A stretch of 64,000 bases of DNA, from contig CM032131.1 in the NCBI GenBank assembly GCA_018894105.1, forward strand, positions 5,978,501 to 6,042,500, read 5' to 3'. This DNA is from Jacaranda mimosifolia. Taxonomy: Eukaryota > Streptophyta > Magnoliopsida > Lamiales > Bignoniaceae. How positions within the stretch are numbered: position 1 is the first letter of the stretch; each line of letters begins with the position of its first letter. Below the pieces are notes generated by a model. It was given only the letters and a program-made list of their open reading frames with translations. It searched no databases and was not told where the DNA came from. The translations under genes were made by a program, and so were the position numbers. Positions 37,106-49,235 of this stretch are shown piece after piece.

Positions 37106-37117
37106 AAGGGGGGAGAG
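37106..37117 (+). other. Polypurine tract of element B
   Basis: AAGGGGGGAGAG ends one base before the right LTR, the usual position for plus-strand priming. Confidence 0.8.
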
Positions 37118-37118
37118 T

Positions 37119-40100
37119 TGTAACACCCTGAATTTTGAAATCCTAAAATATAATAAAATATGAAATAAATAAGTTTCATTAGATTAATTTTGGATTAGAT
37201 TTAACTAATGTCTGGAATTAAATATTGACAATCAAGGGATTAAATTGTAAATAAGAGAATTATTTGATTGTCTAAAATTATAAAATTTAGAGTGCCAATG
37301 TGAGTAAATTAAGAGTCTGAGGACTTCGGAATAATTAAATTAGGACCCAATTGCCTAGAAATAAAAATTTAGGGGTTAATGTGCAAGAATTAAAAATTGA
37401 AGGATTTAATTGAAACTCAGGGGCCAAAGTAAAGGCGGTTTAAAGATTTAGGGACTTAATTGAAGTCGATCAAAAGTTTTGGGGGTCAAATTGAAGAAAC
37501 TGAAAAATGTTATATATATATATATATAATAGAGGACACAATCTCTCCTAAGCTTGATTTTGCTTCGTTCTAGCTCCAAATTGAAAACTAAGGCCATAGT
37601 TGGATTCCCTTCAGCTCAAGGAATCGAACCATACCAAAAACTATCAAATATTTTTCCAAAAATGAAGAGCCCAATGGCGACGACGACGGGTTTGGTGGTT
37701 TCACCGCTTCCAATGGTAGAAAGTGGTTGAGTTGAGGTAGGTTTTGGTTGCAAGTTCATGGATTGTTAATAAGTCGCGTCAATTTGGCATTTCGATGGCT
37801 GACGGGGGAGAATTAAAGGTCGTGGTTGATGGTGGAAGATTAAGGCTAATTGACCGGCTTATTGGCAGTAAAATAAAAAATTAACATAGGCATTTTGCTC
37901 CTAGCAATGAGGCGCATCTGGTGGTGGTGTTGGGTTCCATCTTCAGCAGCGGCATGCGTGGTGGCGTTTTGGTAGTTTACACAGAATTGAATCCGAGACT
38001 CATCTGGGCTATTTTCGGCTTGAGATTGGATCTCGATTCGATCAATTTGGGTAAATTTCATAATCGAATTTTAATTCGATTAATTTACCAAATGTGGTTG
38101 AAGTTTTAGATTCAAGCCTAATCATAATATGAACTAAGATTGTTAAATTATGATTTAGCTCAAGTTACGGATTAATTTCATAATTACTATAGTGTTGAAC
38201 GCAATCGACATGAAGGGATTATCATATTACCTTTAGGACCTTAAATAATATTTTAACAACTTGTTTACCAACTTGTCAAGTTAAGGATAGTGATATGTGA
38301 TATCTTAAACATCTGGTTGTAACATGGAACTTGAGAATTATGACTAAACAAATAACGTAACTGAGGAACTTGATAAGGACGTTTAAGTACGTTAAAAATT
38401 ATGATTCAGAAATCAATGCAATGTTGATTTAGGTTATTTTATTCTGAACTTTGAATTGATTAGGAAACAAAGACATGGACTCTCCAAACAACTAAGAATT
38501 ACCAATTTAATCATCTTAAGTATTTAGATATGAAATTGAGACCAACGAAATTATACCAGAATACCTTTAAGTTTGATAAAGACATTAATTATATTTATAT
38601 TTAAGGATTAGAGGACTGATAGGATGATAATTCGGGATATCTTATGACAGTTCTCGATTGGACTTGAAAGCCAGGATCTAAGCGACCCTGCAACTAGGAA
38701 TTTCTCTGCATTTGCCAGGTGAGTGTGTATTAGCTTTCTTTGCTTGGGAAAGAACATAAATATTTGTTATTATGCCTTGCCGCTTGGTTCTATTTGTAGT
38801 GAGATTCAATAGTTGATATTTGTTCATTTTATGTTATTCTTTGGTTCTGATGTTAAATTGGACAGGCTAGCTGAGCTGTTATTATCCAAGTTCTCAATCT
38901 TACTTGATGTGATTTCTTATCTTATGTATTTATATTAATAAATATATCAGTTCTGTTTGACCCTTTCTTTGCTAGAAATTGTCGTTCATCTATACAATGT
39001 TGACCTTCTATCTTTAAATTTCTCTTAGTAGTCCATCTAGATTTTCTTCTTCTTTACTTGTGATTCTTGAGCTTCTCTTTTCTAAATTTCTCACCCATTT
39101 AGAGTTGTGGCGTCCCTGAACTGAATATTTTGTTTATACAGTTTTGAGAAATTAAACAGTTCATGAAAGTTTACAACATATCACCCCTTACACTGGCTAC
39201 AATCCCTATTTGTTATGAATTATGTTATTTTATTAAAAAATTTGGCAATTGTGCATGAAATCCAAAAGTAGATTTTGAAATATATTTATTTATCATTGCC
39301 ATGCCTATCCTAGAACAAACTTGTTGTTAAATTACTGATTACTTTTTTTTTCACGGCGAATTCTTTGTGTTAATTAAAATGCTATTGGACATAGTACATG
39401 ATGTACATGAATAAATATTACCCTTAGGGGTGGGCCCTGGGATCAACTTCGGGAGACGACCAGGCAGGACAGACCAACGATGACGTATATTTTAGTTGAT
39501 ACCCATACGCGATGTACATATAATCCCTACTCAACGACCAGCTGGAGGTAGCTGTTAATGAGTAGGATTAGGCATACAACTAGTCATGCTTAAATATTTG
39601 TGTGTGTGTGTGTGTGTGAGTGTCTAAGCTGATCACTCAAAAACTTGGAGGGATAAGAATTTTCATGTTTTTGAAAGTGGAGTGATAAGATAGAAGAATT
39701 ACCAACAACAAGTTTGTAAAAGTTTGTATAAATTTGTTCTTGATTAAATTCGCTAGTCAGCTGTATTTTTTGAAGGGAAATATGTGGATTCTTTGGCCAC
39801 ATTTGAGATTCAAATCTCTGAAAAAAGGCAATGAGTTTCGTGAAGTCTCATCATTGGTATGGGAAGGTGGTGAGACGAATCCCTTAGAATTTTGTCAGAA
39901 ATTTTCTCTCACGACTTCTGAAAATTTTACGGCTTCTACTTATTTCTTGTATATTATTCGAGAAATTGTCACTTTGCTGCTATTACTAAGATATCTCACT
40001 AAATCGTTCGGACTTTCGTTGTTTTATTGTGATCTTCTATTCTTTATCTCAGATAAGAATAGGTAGCGAAGATAGACTAACCCAGGTGCCATAAGAGGTA

Positions 40101-40291
40101 ATGAGGGTGATAGAGGTGCTAAGTGTGATTCATGATATTTCGGTTCATAATTTAACCTCTGTGAGATGTTGCTTGTAAAAATTAAATATTGTGACTTTTG
40201 AAAAATGTACTTTCTGTTATTCGGAAAGCTTATGATATAGAATGGATAGCATCCTGGTCGGGAGTAGGTGCCTCCCGATTGGGGTGTCACA
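37119..40291 (+). repeat. 3' LTR of element B
   Basis: 3173 bp, TGTAACACCC..GGGGTGTCACA. It includes the ~0.84 kb segment lost from the left LTR, in which a (TG)n tract lies at about 39600-39618. Frames at 37846-38109 and 39734-40290 are LTR shadows. Confidence 0.9.
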
Positions 40292-41205
40292 GTCTAGGTA
40301 GGGTCCATACCTAAAAGTTACCCATTTACCCATACCCAAAAATTACCTGTTATCTAAATACCCAAATTTAACCAATTAACTCAAATCAACTATACTAAAA
40401 TTAAATTTATATTATTGAACATGACATACATGATGCATTTGCTTAAATTTTTAATATACATAAAATTAAAATATATTTACTAATTTTATATAAATGTATA
40501 ATTTTTCATCTATTACATATATCTAGATCAACATATACATTTTCAAAAGAAAAAAAGTTATAGATAAGATGTTATATTTTTTTTCTAAATAAAATATTAA
40601 AGAAATTATAATCTTCTAAATAAAAAAATATTTAATATTTATAATATTATTAGTATTATAATATAAAAAAAAATTTTAAAATCAAGTTAAAATATTATGG
40701 TACATTTGATGTAATATTGTTTACAAATTTGCAATAAATAGCATAATATTTTTCTTTTGTTTGTTTATTGATCATAATTGACAAATTTTATGTATAGTTG
40801 TTTAGATACAAAATTTATAAAAGATGACTATTATTTGGTCTATAATTCAAAATTCTAAATGAATATATCTCTCAAAGTTATTCCAAGAAAACTTACATTA
40901 TTTGCAATTACATATTTTTAGGATGATTCTTGCAGAAAGAACAAAAAAGAAAGAAAAAAATAGGTTGGATCAAAATTCAAGTGAAAAAAATTTAATATAA
41001 TAATCTAGACCCAATCCATGACCCAATGGGTCTTGGGTTGTGTAGGATAGGGTAGAGCATAGGGTCTCTTGTATGGTATTTTAGGTTATGGGTCTAATTG
41101 GATCTATGAGTTGGTTAGCGTAGGGTAAATTTAGCATTTTGTTGATTGGGAGGTTTAGGGTATGGACTTGGGTAGGGCAATACCCTACCTTTTTATAGGT
41201 CTAAG

Positions 41206-42488
41206 TTTTCATAGAAGGTGAAGTTTGGAGGAAAAGACCTAGGAACCTGAGAAAAAAAGGACCTGAAACTAGTTATAGGATATGTGATAAATACTAAAAT
41301 ATGAAAGAGAACATTAGATAAGGATATGAAACTTAGAGTTTTAATAGGAATTATGGGAAATAAGATGTAGCACCAGACATAGGATATGATTCCTTAAGAA
41401 ATAAAGGCACAACATTGGTAGAGAGAGAGTCTACAAATTGCAAGGTGATTGATAATCAGCGTAAGGATAATTGACTAAGGATGAGGAATCTAAAGAATAG
41501 AATGATGGTGTGATTTGAACGACATGGTTATATGGGAATGTCATTGAAAGGATCAGACAAGTGGAGCATAGGGGCACAGACTGAGCAATAAGAAGTAATT
41601 TGAGGTTCGAAGTAACTTGATGAACAAAGGAATTAAGTATCTGCTTACTTTAGGAAGGATCTTACATCACTGATAAGGATTAGTAGAATAATAGTAATAG
41701 CTCGACAGAGCTCATCTAGTCTGGGAATTAGGATGCCTTTTTCCTCATGAGCTATTTAACCTAATACAAGTATTAAGGTTGTTTAAGATCGAAACTAAAG
41801 AAGTGCTACAATAGAACGAAAATTCGAGGAAGAGATGGGTTGAGAAGTATCTTCCACTTATAAAGTAGATATTATGCTATATGTAATGAGATTACTTTCA
41901 GAGCAATAACTATAGACGCCAACATCAGTATGCGTTGAACCATAATTATCTTAGACCTAGTCGTGATCATTTTGTCAAACACTAGACTATCCATTAGTTT
42001 AACAACCATCTTATAGGCCTCATTTACGAAAGGAGAAAAACAAGAAACAAGGGAACATCTAATGTTGATACTAATCGGCAAACTAATCGAGTTCTGATGT
42101 GTCGTGTGTTTAAGGAAAATTGTGTATATATTTTGAATCTTGAGCAATAAGAACTAACAATTGCTGGATACTAATTTACAAAAACTCATTTAATTATTAC
42201 AAATAAGTGCAGCCTATATATTTAAGAAGCTTTGCAACTCACCGAATAGCGTCATAAAAACTAACCCCAACACATTCATCTGGTCAGGAAACTCTGGAAG
42301 AGGATACTTTGGAATGGAGACATCCAATAAGAGTTGAGGAAGGAACACGAGACCCACAGGTGCATTCAACAGTGAGATGAGAGATTATAGAACAGATGAT
42401 TGCATCAGCAACTAGGTCCGTTGAATAACCCTGAGAGAAGCAAAGAGCCTCCAAAGTTTGAAACTCTAGCATATCTCCTTAGGTTCTA
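41206..42488 (+). other. Element A interior between repeat C and gag
   Basis: Decayed leader or N-terminal gag region. No readable domain. The frame at 41872-42147 on the opposite strand is not convincing. Confidence 0.5.
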
Positions 42489-43270
42489 CCTCCAGTGTTT
42501 ATGGGTGAATCGGATGACCAAAAGCCACAAGCTTGGATCAGGGAGATTGAAGATATTTTCCAGATGTTAAGTTACCCGGATGACCTCAAACTTATATTTG
42601 CCATTCATTTGTTGGAAGGAGTTGCTAGTTAATGGTGGACCTTGGTAAGTCAACGATGGAATATAAGAAAAATATCTCGTACATGGGACAACTTCGTATG
42701 GGAATTTATGGATAGGTTCACACCGCGAGAAGTGAGGATGCCCGGAGACAAGAATTTGAGGGTCTTACCCAAGTGGATATGACAGTATGGCAGTATGAAG
42801 TTAAATTCAATAGATCGATTCGGTACGCCTCATAGATATTGAGAAAAGAAAGGTGTAGGATTGAGAAATTTGTTAAAGGATTAAGATATGAAATATGATA
42901 GACCCTTACGCCTTATGAACTGTCTAACTTCGAGGAGGCTTTAGAGAGAGCCTTGTGGGTAGAGCAAGAACCCTTTGAGGTGTATGCAAATGAGAGAAAG
43001 GACACGCGAGGGAAATCTTGTGAACTCAGGATTTCTACTGGTGTAGAAAGTGGTTCGGGTAAGAAACGACCGAAAGTCCAATCTAAAATGCCAAAGAAGA
43101 TTTGTTGATTTTATAGTAGGTCGAATCATGGGGAATCTAACTGTTGAAAAAGGCTAGGAAAGTGCATAGCATGTGGTAGCAATCAACATCACATTCGAGA
43201 TTGCACTAAAAGCAAGTAGTCAATCTCAAGTGCTCAAAAGGATAAAAGGAAACAGGTAGTTGAGGATATT
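42489..43270 (+). pseudogene. Gypsy gag of element A with zinc knuckles
   Basis: From 42489 the frame reads PPVFMGESDDQKPQAWIREI, then EDIFQMLSYPDDLKLIFAIH and LLEGVAS, and a stop where the family has a residue before WW: the classical Gypsy Retrotrans_gag core. Later, with frame changes, there are two knuckles. The first has lost a Cys (C-x-F-Y-x-x-x-N-H-x4-C). The second is complete, CIACGSNQHHIRDC at 43163-43204 (C-2-C-4-H-4-C). Gag would coat the RNA; this copy is broken by several stops. Confidence 0.88.
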
Positions 43271-44040
43271 ATATAAGTTTTGAACATCAGAAGAGTCTGA
43301 TCTCACATATTTTTGACTATATCTCTTAGATGGAATTTAAGAAGCAACAAATATATTGTTCGTGACTGTATCTAGTAGTTTTAGTTTTTGTAAACTTGTA
43401 GCTAGCTATTTGGGAATGTATGACTTATTATGAAATCAAGCATGTTAAGTTTGAATATGACTATTCTTTAATATAAATATCATGTGAATATGAGCTTGTT
43501 GTGTTAATAATCATTTGTTGCCGTAGTAGTTTTGTGATCTCTTAAATAGCAACAAGTATTCTAGCAGGGTGAAATGGAGAACCTTTTAAGTATGGACATG
43601 ATATGTAACGATGTTCATAAGGGTCACCCAATAGAAAATAAGCATAAAGAGCTAAGTGATTTTATGGGATTACCAAAGAGGTTTGGAACTCATTTTTGGA
43701 TAGTTTAATTTACTTCCTATAAGCTCAATCATGGAGATCAAAAGAAACTTTAAGTAATAGTAGATGATGGAACCATGGGTTATAGAATTATTAGTCAACC
43801 TTAGAAATATAGGGTGACATCACATGCTTGGTAAGAATGGATATGTTGGAAAACCAAAAAGAAGAGATTCTTAAAAATTTTAGCAAAATAAACGTCACTA
43901 GAGATTGGAGGAAGGATATCGTGACAAAGGGAAAAACCAGCACGTGATTGAGGCAACATGGGAATGAGAGCAAAATATATGCTAGGGTTAACTGAAGTTC
44001 TTCTAGTCGAAGATGAGAATCTGGAGACCAGATTCTTTAA
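43271..44040 (+). pseudogene. Element A: residual integrase chromodomain end after pol deletion
   Basis: At 43830-43975 scraps such as LENQKEEIL and then EATWE (43950-43964) match the chromodomain of Tekay/Del integrases (..VEEATWE.E..M..). This lies only about 0.7 kb after the gag knuckle, so protease, RT, RNase H and the integrase core are missing. No frame in 43271-43800 was recognised. Confidence 0.62.
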
Positions 44041-44051
44041 ATAAGAGGGAT

Positions 44052-47000
44052 TGTAACACCCCTAAATTTTTAATTAGAGAAGGTAAGGTTTAAAAATCAA
44101 AATTTTAATTTAAAAAAAAAATTGGGGCTCAAAACAAAAATAAGGAAGACTTAATTGTAAGGAACTTGAGAATTTTAGGCGTCAATCCGAAATTAAAATA
44201 GGTCAATTAGGTCAAAATGAGGCACTAACAAGTTGAGGGCCCAATTGAAGCCAGATGGGGGGCGGGGGAGTTATGGGGTCAATTTTCAATTCCTAAAAAC
44301 TGCCTTATAAATGGCAAAACAGCCCCTAGAATTCTTCAAACTTTAACATGCAAACCCTCCCTTCACCACTACGGAGATCTTCCTCCAACGCTAGTGAATT
44401 TTGAAAAAAACCATACCATTTTCTTCCTCTCGTCATGAGGAACACAACCAATATCAAAAGTACCTTGAAATAACCAGTGGAACACCGTAAAATTTAGGCC
44501 GACGATGGCTCGCAACATTGAAGGTGGGAAGTACCATTCTAGCAATTGTTAGTGGCGGCCAGAGGATAGTTCTTCACGTGCTCAGCTCGAGGAACGTGAT
44601 GGTAGCTTCAATTTCAAGAATGGACTACCTGTGGATGAGTAATTGAGGAAAAATAATGCGGCGGCATTGAGCGGCATTGCATTATTTTTGGAAAAATTGA
44701 CCAGCGAGATGGCGGCAAAATCCAAAATTGACTGAGGGCTTTTGTTGGACATGAGAAGACGCATCAATTGGTGTGTCCAGGTCCTAATTTCAGTAGTGAT
44801 GAGGCAGAGGTCCGGCGACTGACCACTAGCTTTATTGTGACTACAATATGCATACATATGGGCTAGTATCGCGCCAAGATTTGAGCTCAAGTTCGGTCAA
44901 TTGGGTAAAACATTGATTAATAAAATAATTTGATTCCTGATTTAATTTGATTGAGTTGTTAGCCTAAATTCTAATGTAAATATAAGTTAATTGGACCAAA
45001 ATTATGATTACGGACTAGAATAATTATATGTGATTTTAATATAAAGTGAACCATGGACTCAGATCATTAATTAAAAGCTAATTATCATTCAATATAATTG
45101 AGAAATCCAAATTGTGTGATGTTATGAAAATTGATTAATATTAAGAAAATAGGTAAAATTCGTAATGGTGATATAAAATGTAGTAATTATGTCTTAGAAC
45201 ATTGAATTTGAGATTATAGGTAAATTCTGTTTAAGCAGTTAAATGTCTTATGATTTTAGTTCGGTTAAAATGTTAAGATAATTACTAATGTTAGTTTAAG
45301 TTAATTGCACCGAATTTTAATTATACGTCCAACATTACAACCTTTTGTAATGTTGCAAAGACCAAATATCAACAGGAATCTGAGTTAATTCTTGCATTTC
45401 GACTAAATTGTTAATTTAGGGCTTAAATTGTTAAATTAGAAAATATTGACATAGCAAATGATTATTGACCGGAACAAATAAGTCTCTGATTAATGTTATA
45501 GCGTCATAAGCATAATTAGCAAAGTTACCTTTATGATATTTCTAGAACCAAGCCCCTTAAATATTGTACTAATTAGAAAACAACTGATATTAAGATATAA
45601 CCGTATTAATTATTGTTAAAGAAAGTGATGCAAGCATTTTTGACATTAGGTGTGTTCTTTTGGAATAGGTGATGCGGAGTTAGAGTTTCCAGGACCGTAA
45701 GATAGGATAGCACCACTATGTAGTTTTAAGGTGACGGTAAAGCCTATCTATCTTTCTTCTGGGAAGTGAATGATCTTTGTTGTTTGTATTTCCTATGTCT
45801 ATTCATTGAATTTGATTGTTCTCGTTATGGTGCTCGGAACTCCTATTATGTTATCCATTTTTCTATCCCATATACCTTAGAGCCTTGCCAGCTTTCCCTA
45901 TATGTGTTGATATTTTGGTCTTGCTGACCAATTTTGTTTCGTACTCCTGGTTAAATCGTTTTGCATGCTGTTTATATGGTCTTGCCGGCCAATATTTTAC
46001 GGATTGTACAGTTTTGTTTAGTTTCACATATACATTTTTTATCAATATTTTGAAGTACGTTTTACCTGTTGGCATTATGTTTGAGTCTCCTTGAGGATGC
46101 TCTTGGGACATTACCGCCCGTAGGGACACCACGGAGTGGGTTGTGCCAGGACTAGGGCCGAATAGTTGACCGGCATTATGGATCGACGGTGGTTGGTTTC
46201 CCGGCTATTACCCATTAAAGATCCTGACTTGCAGATAGTTGGAGGTAGCTGTCTGAGAGTGGCAGGATCTGGCATGTGGTCGACCATGCCACATGTCTAT
46301 CGAGCTGAGTGCTTGGATAACGGAGTAATAAGGGAAATCGGTGATGTTATATTTATACTCCGTATTATTGGTTATGTTCTATTATGAGAGCAATACGGTC
46401 GAAGTTGAAAATAGTCTGTTGAATTTTGTATCACCTGTATTATGTTATATCCTTGCTTCATGTTGCGAATTATGATGTGTTTTTTTATGTCAAGTCTTGC
46501 CTTTTTCATGTCTCTTTTCATTGGATTTCCATTCCATTAATACACTATATATTAAGTTATATTCTATTACCGCGTCAATTTATAACTTTTCCAGTTTCGG
46601 TTCTTCCTATTATTTTGCTAAATTATTTATTCGTTGAATTAGGACCCTTTGATTGGTTTCCCTTGATCTTATGTTTTGTGAATAGTTACCTCCTCTCCCC
46701 CTCTTCAGTAAGTCCTTCAGACTTATGCCTCTTTAGTGTTCCCGATTCTTTTTCCCAGCTAGGTTCTAATAGGCAGCAGTTGGAGAGCTACAAATTGTAT
46801 CAGAACACATGGTTTTATTATTAGCTTTTAGACGTATCGAATCTAAACTCAAATTTGTGGAGTGTTATGTTTGTAAGCTCGTGTTTAAGTCGCCTCATAT
46901 AGATGATTAGGCTTGTATGGTTCTAATATTGGTGACAATCGTAGACTTAGACCTATTATGGACTTTTGACATGTGTAAATAAATTTAGTATTTCAGTAGT

Positions 47001-47232
47001 GCTTGTTTGAGTTCGTTTAGAGTTTAGTGCTAGTAATTGTATGACGGTTTTATATGCCTTGCGGGTTGTTAAATAGTAAATTGTGATAGTAAGTTGCAAT
47101 GAATGGTTTTTGGGTTGCTATGTAGCTTTTTAAACTGGAGCTTTGGAGGTGCATATTTTGTTTGAATTATTGTGGATAAGACTGGAGTAGCACCTTGGCT
47201 CGAAGCAGGCACGTCCTGGGCGGAGCGCTACA
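44052..47232 (+). repeat. 3' LTR of Gypsy element A
   Basis: 3181 bp, TGTAACACCC..GGAGCGCTACA, preceded by a purine-rich ataagaggga (44041-44050) that would serve as the polypurine tract. It is followed by the AAAAG duplication. Frames at 44582-44890, 45816-46132, 46166-46387 and 46426-46824 are LTR sequence. Confidence 0.93.
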
Positions 47233-47237
47233 AAAAG

Positions 47238-47824
47238 TTCAATATATAAGTGGAAAATTATACATATAATGTGTACATAAATACAGTTATTATAACATCA
47301 ATGTTAAAACGTCATGTTTATTATAATATTTTATCATGCCAAACGTCTAATATAACATTTCAAATTTCAATGGCTCAAAAAATATTTATGTGGGTGAAAA
47401 CTGTGTGCGATGATTGCTAGTGTTTCAAGAAAATAATTGATGTGTTACAAATCATATTTTTGTAATTTTAAACTTAAGTATATGAAGCTAAAAATAATAA
47501 TCTTTTTCATAAGTCTTGAATAGTTTGAAAAGATAATTATTTATTTAAGTAAGCTTCAAAGATATTTAAGTGGGATGAAAGATAAAAAAAAAATTAATAC
47601 TGTTAGAAAAACTCTATGGAAAATTTATTTATTAGCTTCCAACTTTTCTGTTGGAATGTCTTTTCTTTTCTTTTCTTTTCTTTTTTTTTTGGGGCGGGTC
47701 AATTTTTAAAACTCCACTCCACTTACAAGTTCCTTGTGAACCTCCTATAGGCCAGCTAATGTCTCCTAGTATGTGATTTGTATTTTATTGGGGTTAAAAT
47801 TTTAATAGTGTCTATTTTAACACT
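47238..47824. other. AT-rich spacer between element A and the CACTA element
   Basis: No gene seen. A TTTTC pentanucleotide tract lies at 47660-47690. Confidence 0.5.
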
Positions 47825-47849
47825 CACTACAACAAATTACACTTTTAGT

Positions 47850-48285
47850 AACGAATTGTAATTTAGTAACGAAAAAATTCGTTACTAGAAAGTTGAAATT
47901 CGTTACCTAAAATATTGGTAACGAATTTTTCGTTATCAAAATTTAGTGCCGTAAAGCCCGTCGCAAAAAGTATTAGTAACGAAATTTTCGTTACGATTGA
48001 TGACCTTATGGCAACGAAATGTATCGTTACAAAAAGTTTTGAATTAGTGACAAAAACAATTTTAGTTACAATAGATTTTTTTAGTGTAACGAAATACTTA
48101 GTTACCAAAACATTGACAATTTTGTTGCATTTTATTTTTTCGTCACCAATACATAATATAATGATATTATTTATTTAATTAAGTATAGTTACTAATTGTT
48201 TATGTGACAAAATATTTGGTTACAAAACTTAAATAAAATTTTAATTCAAAAATAAGTATTTCGTTACTAATGGAATAAATAACTA
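47850..48285. repeat. Left subterminal GTAACGAA array of the CACTA element
   Basis: Repeated GTAACGAA and its inverse TTCGTTAC, several as head-to-head pairs such as gtaacgaaattttcgttac (about 47970-47990). These are presumed transposase-binding sites by analogy with Spm; the motif itself is seen directly. Confidence 0.85.
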
Positions 48286-48309
48286 AAAATTTTGTTACTA
48301 AATGTATGT

Positions 48310-49235
48310 GCATGGGCTACTGTTTGGGCTGGTTCATACACGGATGGGCCATTTGACAATAGGTCTACGCCTGTTGGGCCGCCGAACTTTGGGCTCGACT
48401 CGGGCCATCGCCCACTAGCCCACAGCCCACTAGCAAGAACGCCACAAGCCGGCCCACCCGCAAGAAGACAATAGGAGCCAGCTCCTCGGGCCACCAGAGC
48501 TCAGGCCCAACACCCACATCGACCCACCTAAGCTCAGGCCCAGCTCACACACCGGCCCACCCATAACGCCTAGCGCCCACACCTGCCCACCAGGCCCTAC
48601 CCCCGACCTCTAGCATCGGCCCACCCCCGCAAGGCCCAACACCCATGCTGGCCCAGTCAAGCGCAAGCCCAAGGCCCGCGCCAGCCCAGCCGAGTGACCG
48701 CAGGCCCAGGCCCACCGGAGCCAAGTCCCACCTGAGCGTGCCATCGGAGCGCAGGCCCACACCAGCGCTGGACCACCGAAGCGCTGGCGGCCCAGTGCCT
48801 TCGTACAGGCCCAGGCAGGCCCCGGCTCGAGCGCTGGCCCAATACCCGTGCAAGCCCAGCCGAGCAGCGACAGGTCCACCCGAGCATGCAGGCCCAGGTC
48901 CACCTCTAGCAGCGGCCCAGCGCCACGTAGGCCCACCCAAGCGTGCGGGCCCAAGCCCGAGCACAGGCTCACCAGAGCCTCGCAGGCGGCCCAGAACCCG
49001 CGCAGGCCCCGGCTCGAGCGCTGGCCCAATACCCGTGCAAGCCCAGCCGAGCAGCGACAGGTCCACCCGAGCATGCAGGCCCAGGTCCACCTCTAGCAGC
49101 GGCCCAGCGCCACGTAGGCCCACCCAAGCGTGCGGGCCCAAGCCCGAGCACAGGCTCACCAGAGCCTCGCAGGCGGCCCAGAACCCGCGCAGGCCCAGCT
49201 CAAATTCATCCCCACAATTGTTGGCAGTAGGATTT
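48310..49235. repeat. GC-rich GGCCCA minisatellite with an identical 187-bp tandem duplication
   Basis: A block of high GC content in otherwise AT-rich DNA, built of irregular repeats of GGCCCA / CCCGA / CCAGCC at about 20-35 base spacing. The unit 48817-49003 is repeated at 49004-49190 with no difference that I can see. Long frames exist on both strands (minus 48545-49246, plus 48645-49310) but encode Gly/Ala/Pro/Arg low-complexity text and are not genes. It lies about 0.5 kb inside the left terminus. Confidence 0.82.

Larger units (their letters stand above)
29740..40291 (+). mobile_element. Gypsy element B (Tekay-like), nested inside repeat C inside element A
   Basis: LTRs at 29740-32131 and 37119-40291 both start TGTAACA and end near GGG(C/T)GT(T/C)AC(G/A). 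A primer site follows the left LTR, and a purine tract precedes the right one. Flanks GCCTG and GTCTA differ by a C>T and a G>A change, as an old, deaminated 5-bp duplication would. LTR layout and start resemble element A, so the two are related families. The 5 kb interior has no long frame, only scraps of reverse transcriptase. Confidence 0.9.
29637..41205. mobile_element. 'Element C' repeat, copy 2, split by Gypsy element B
   Basis: Left piece 29637-29739 (ACCC-rich) and right piece 40292-41205 (TGGG-rich) are the two halves of a ~1 kb repeat like that at 10770-12240. Short inverted ends are possible: ccaggcccataaaa at the left, and the inverse of ttttataggtctaag at the right. The undisturbed junction at 10797 (aatgggtctgggtagg) shows how aatgggcctg and ggtagggtcc were joined before B inserted. 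No coding frame. Confidence 0.65.
25451..47232 (+). mobile_element. Gypsy element A (chromovirus, Tekay/Del-like), host of nested elements
   Basis: Two LTRs (25451-28612 and 44052-47232) both start TGTAACACCCC and end GCTACA, and the whole is flanked by identical AAAAG (25446-25450 and 47233-47237). A Met-tRNA-type primer site follows the left LTR. The interior keeps gag with a CCHC knuckle and the end of an integrase chromodomain on the plus strand. About 11.6 kb of the interior (29637-41205) is later nested DNA, so the element itself is about 10.2 kb. Protease, RT, RNase H and most of integrase are missing. TGTAACACCC ends plus a chromodomain point to the Tekay/Del chromovirus clade. Confidence 0.93.
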
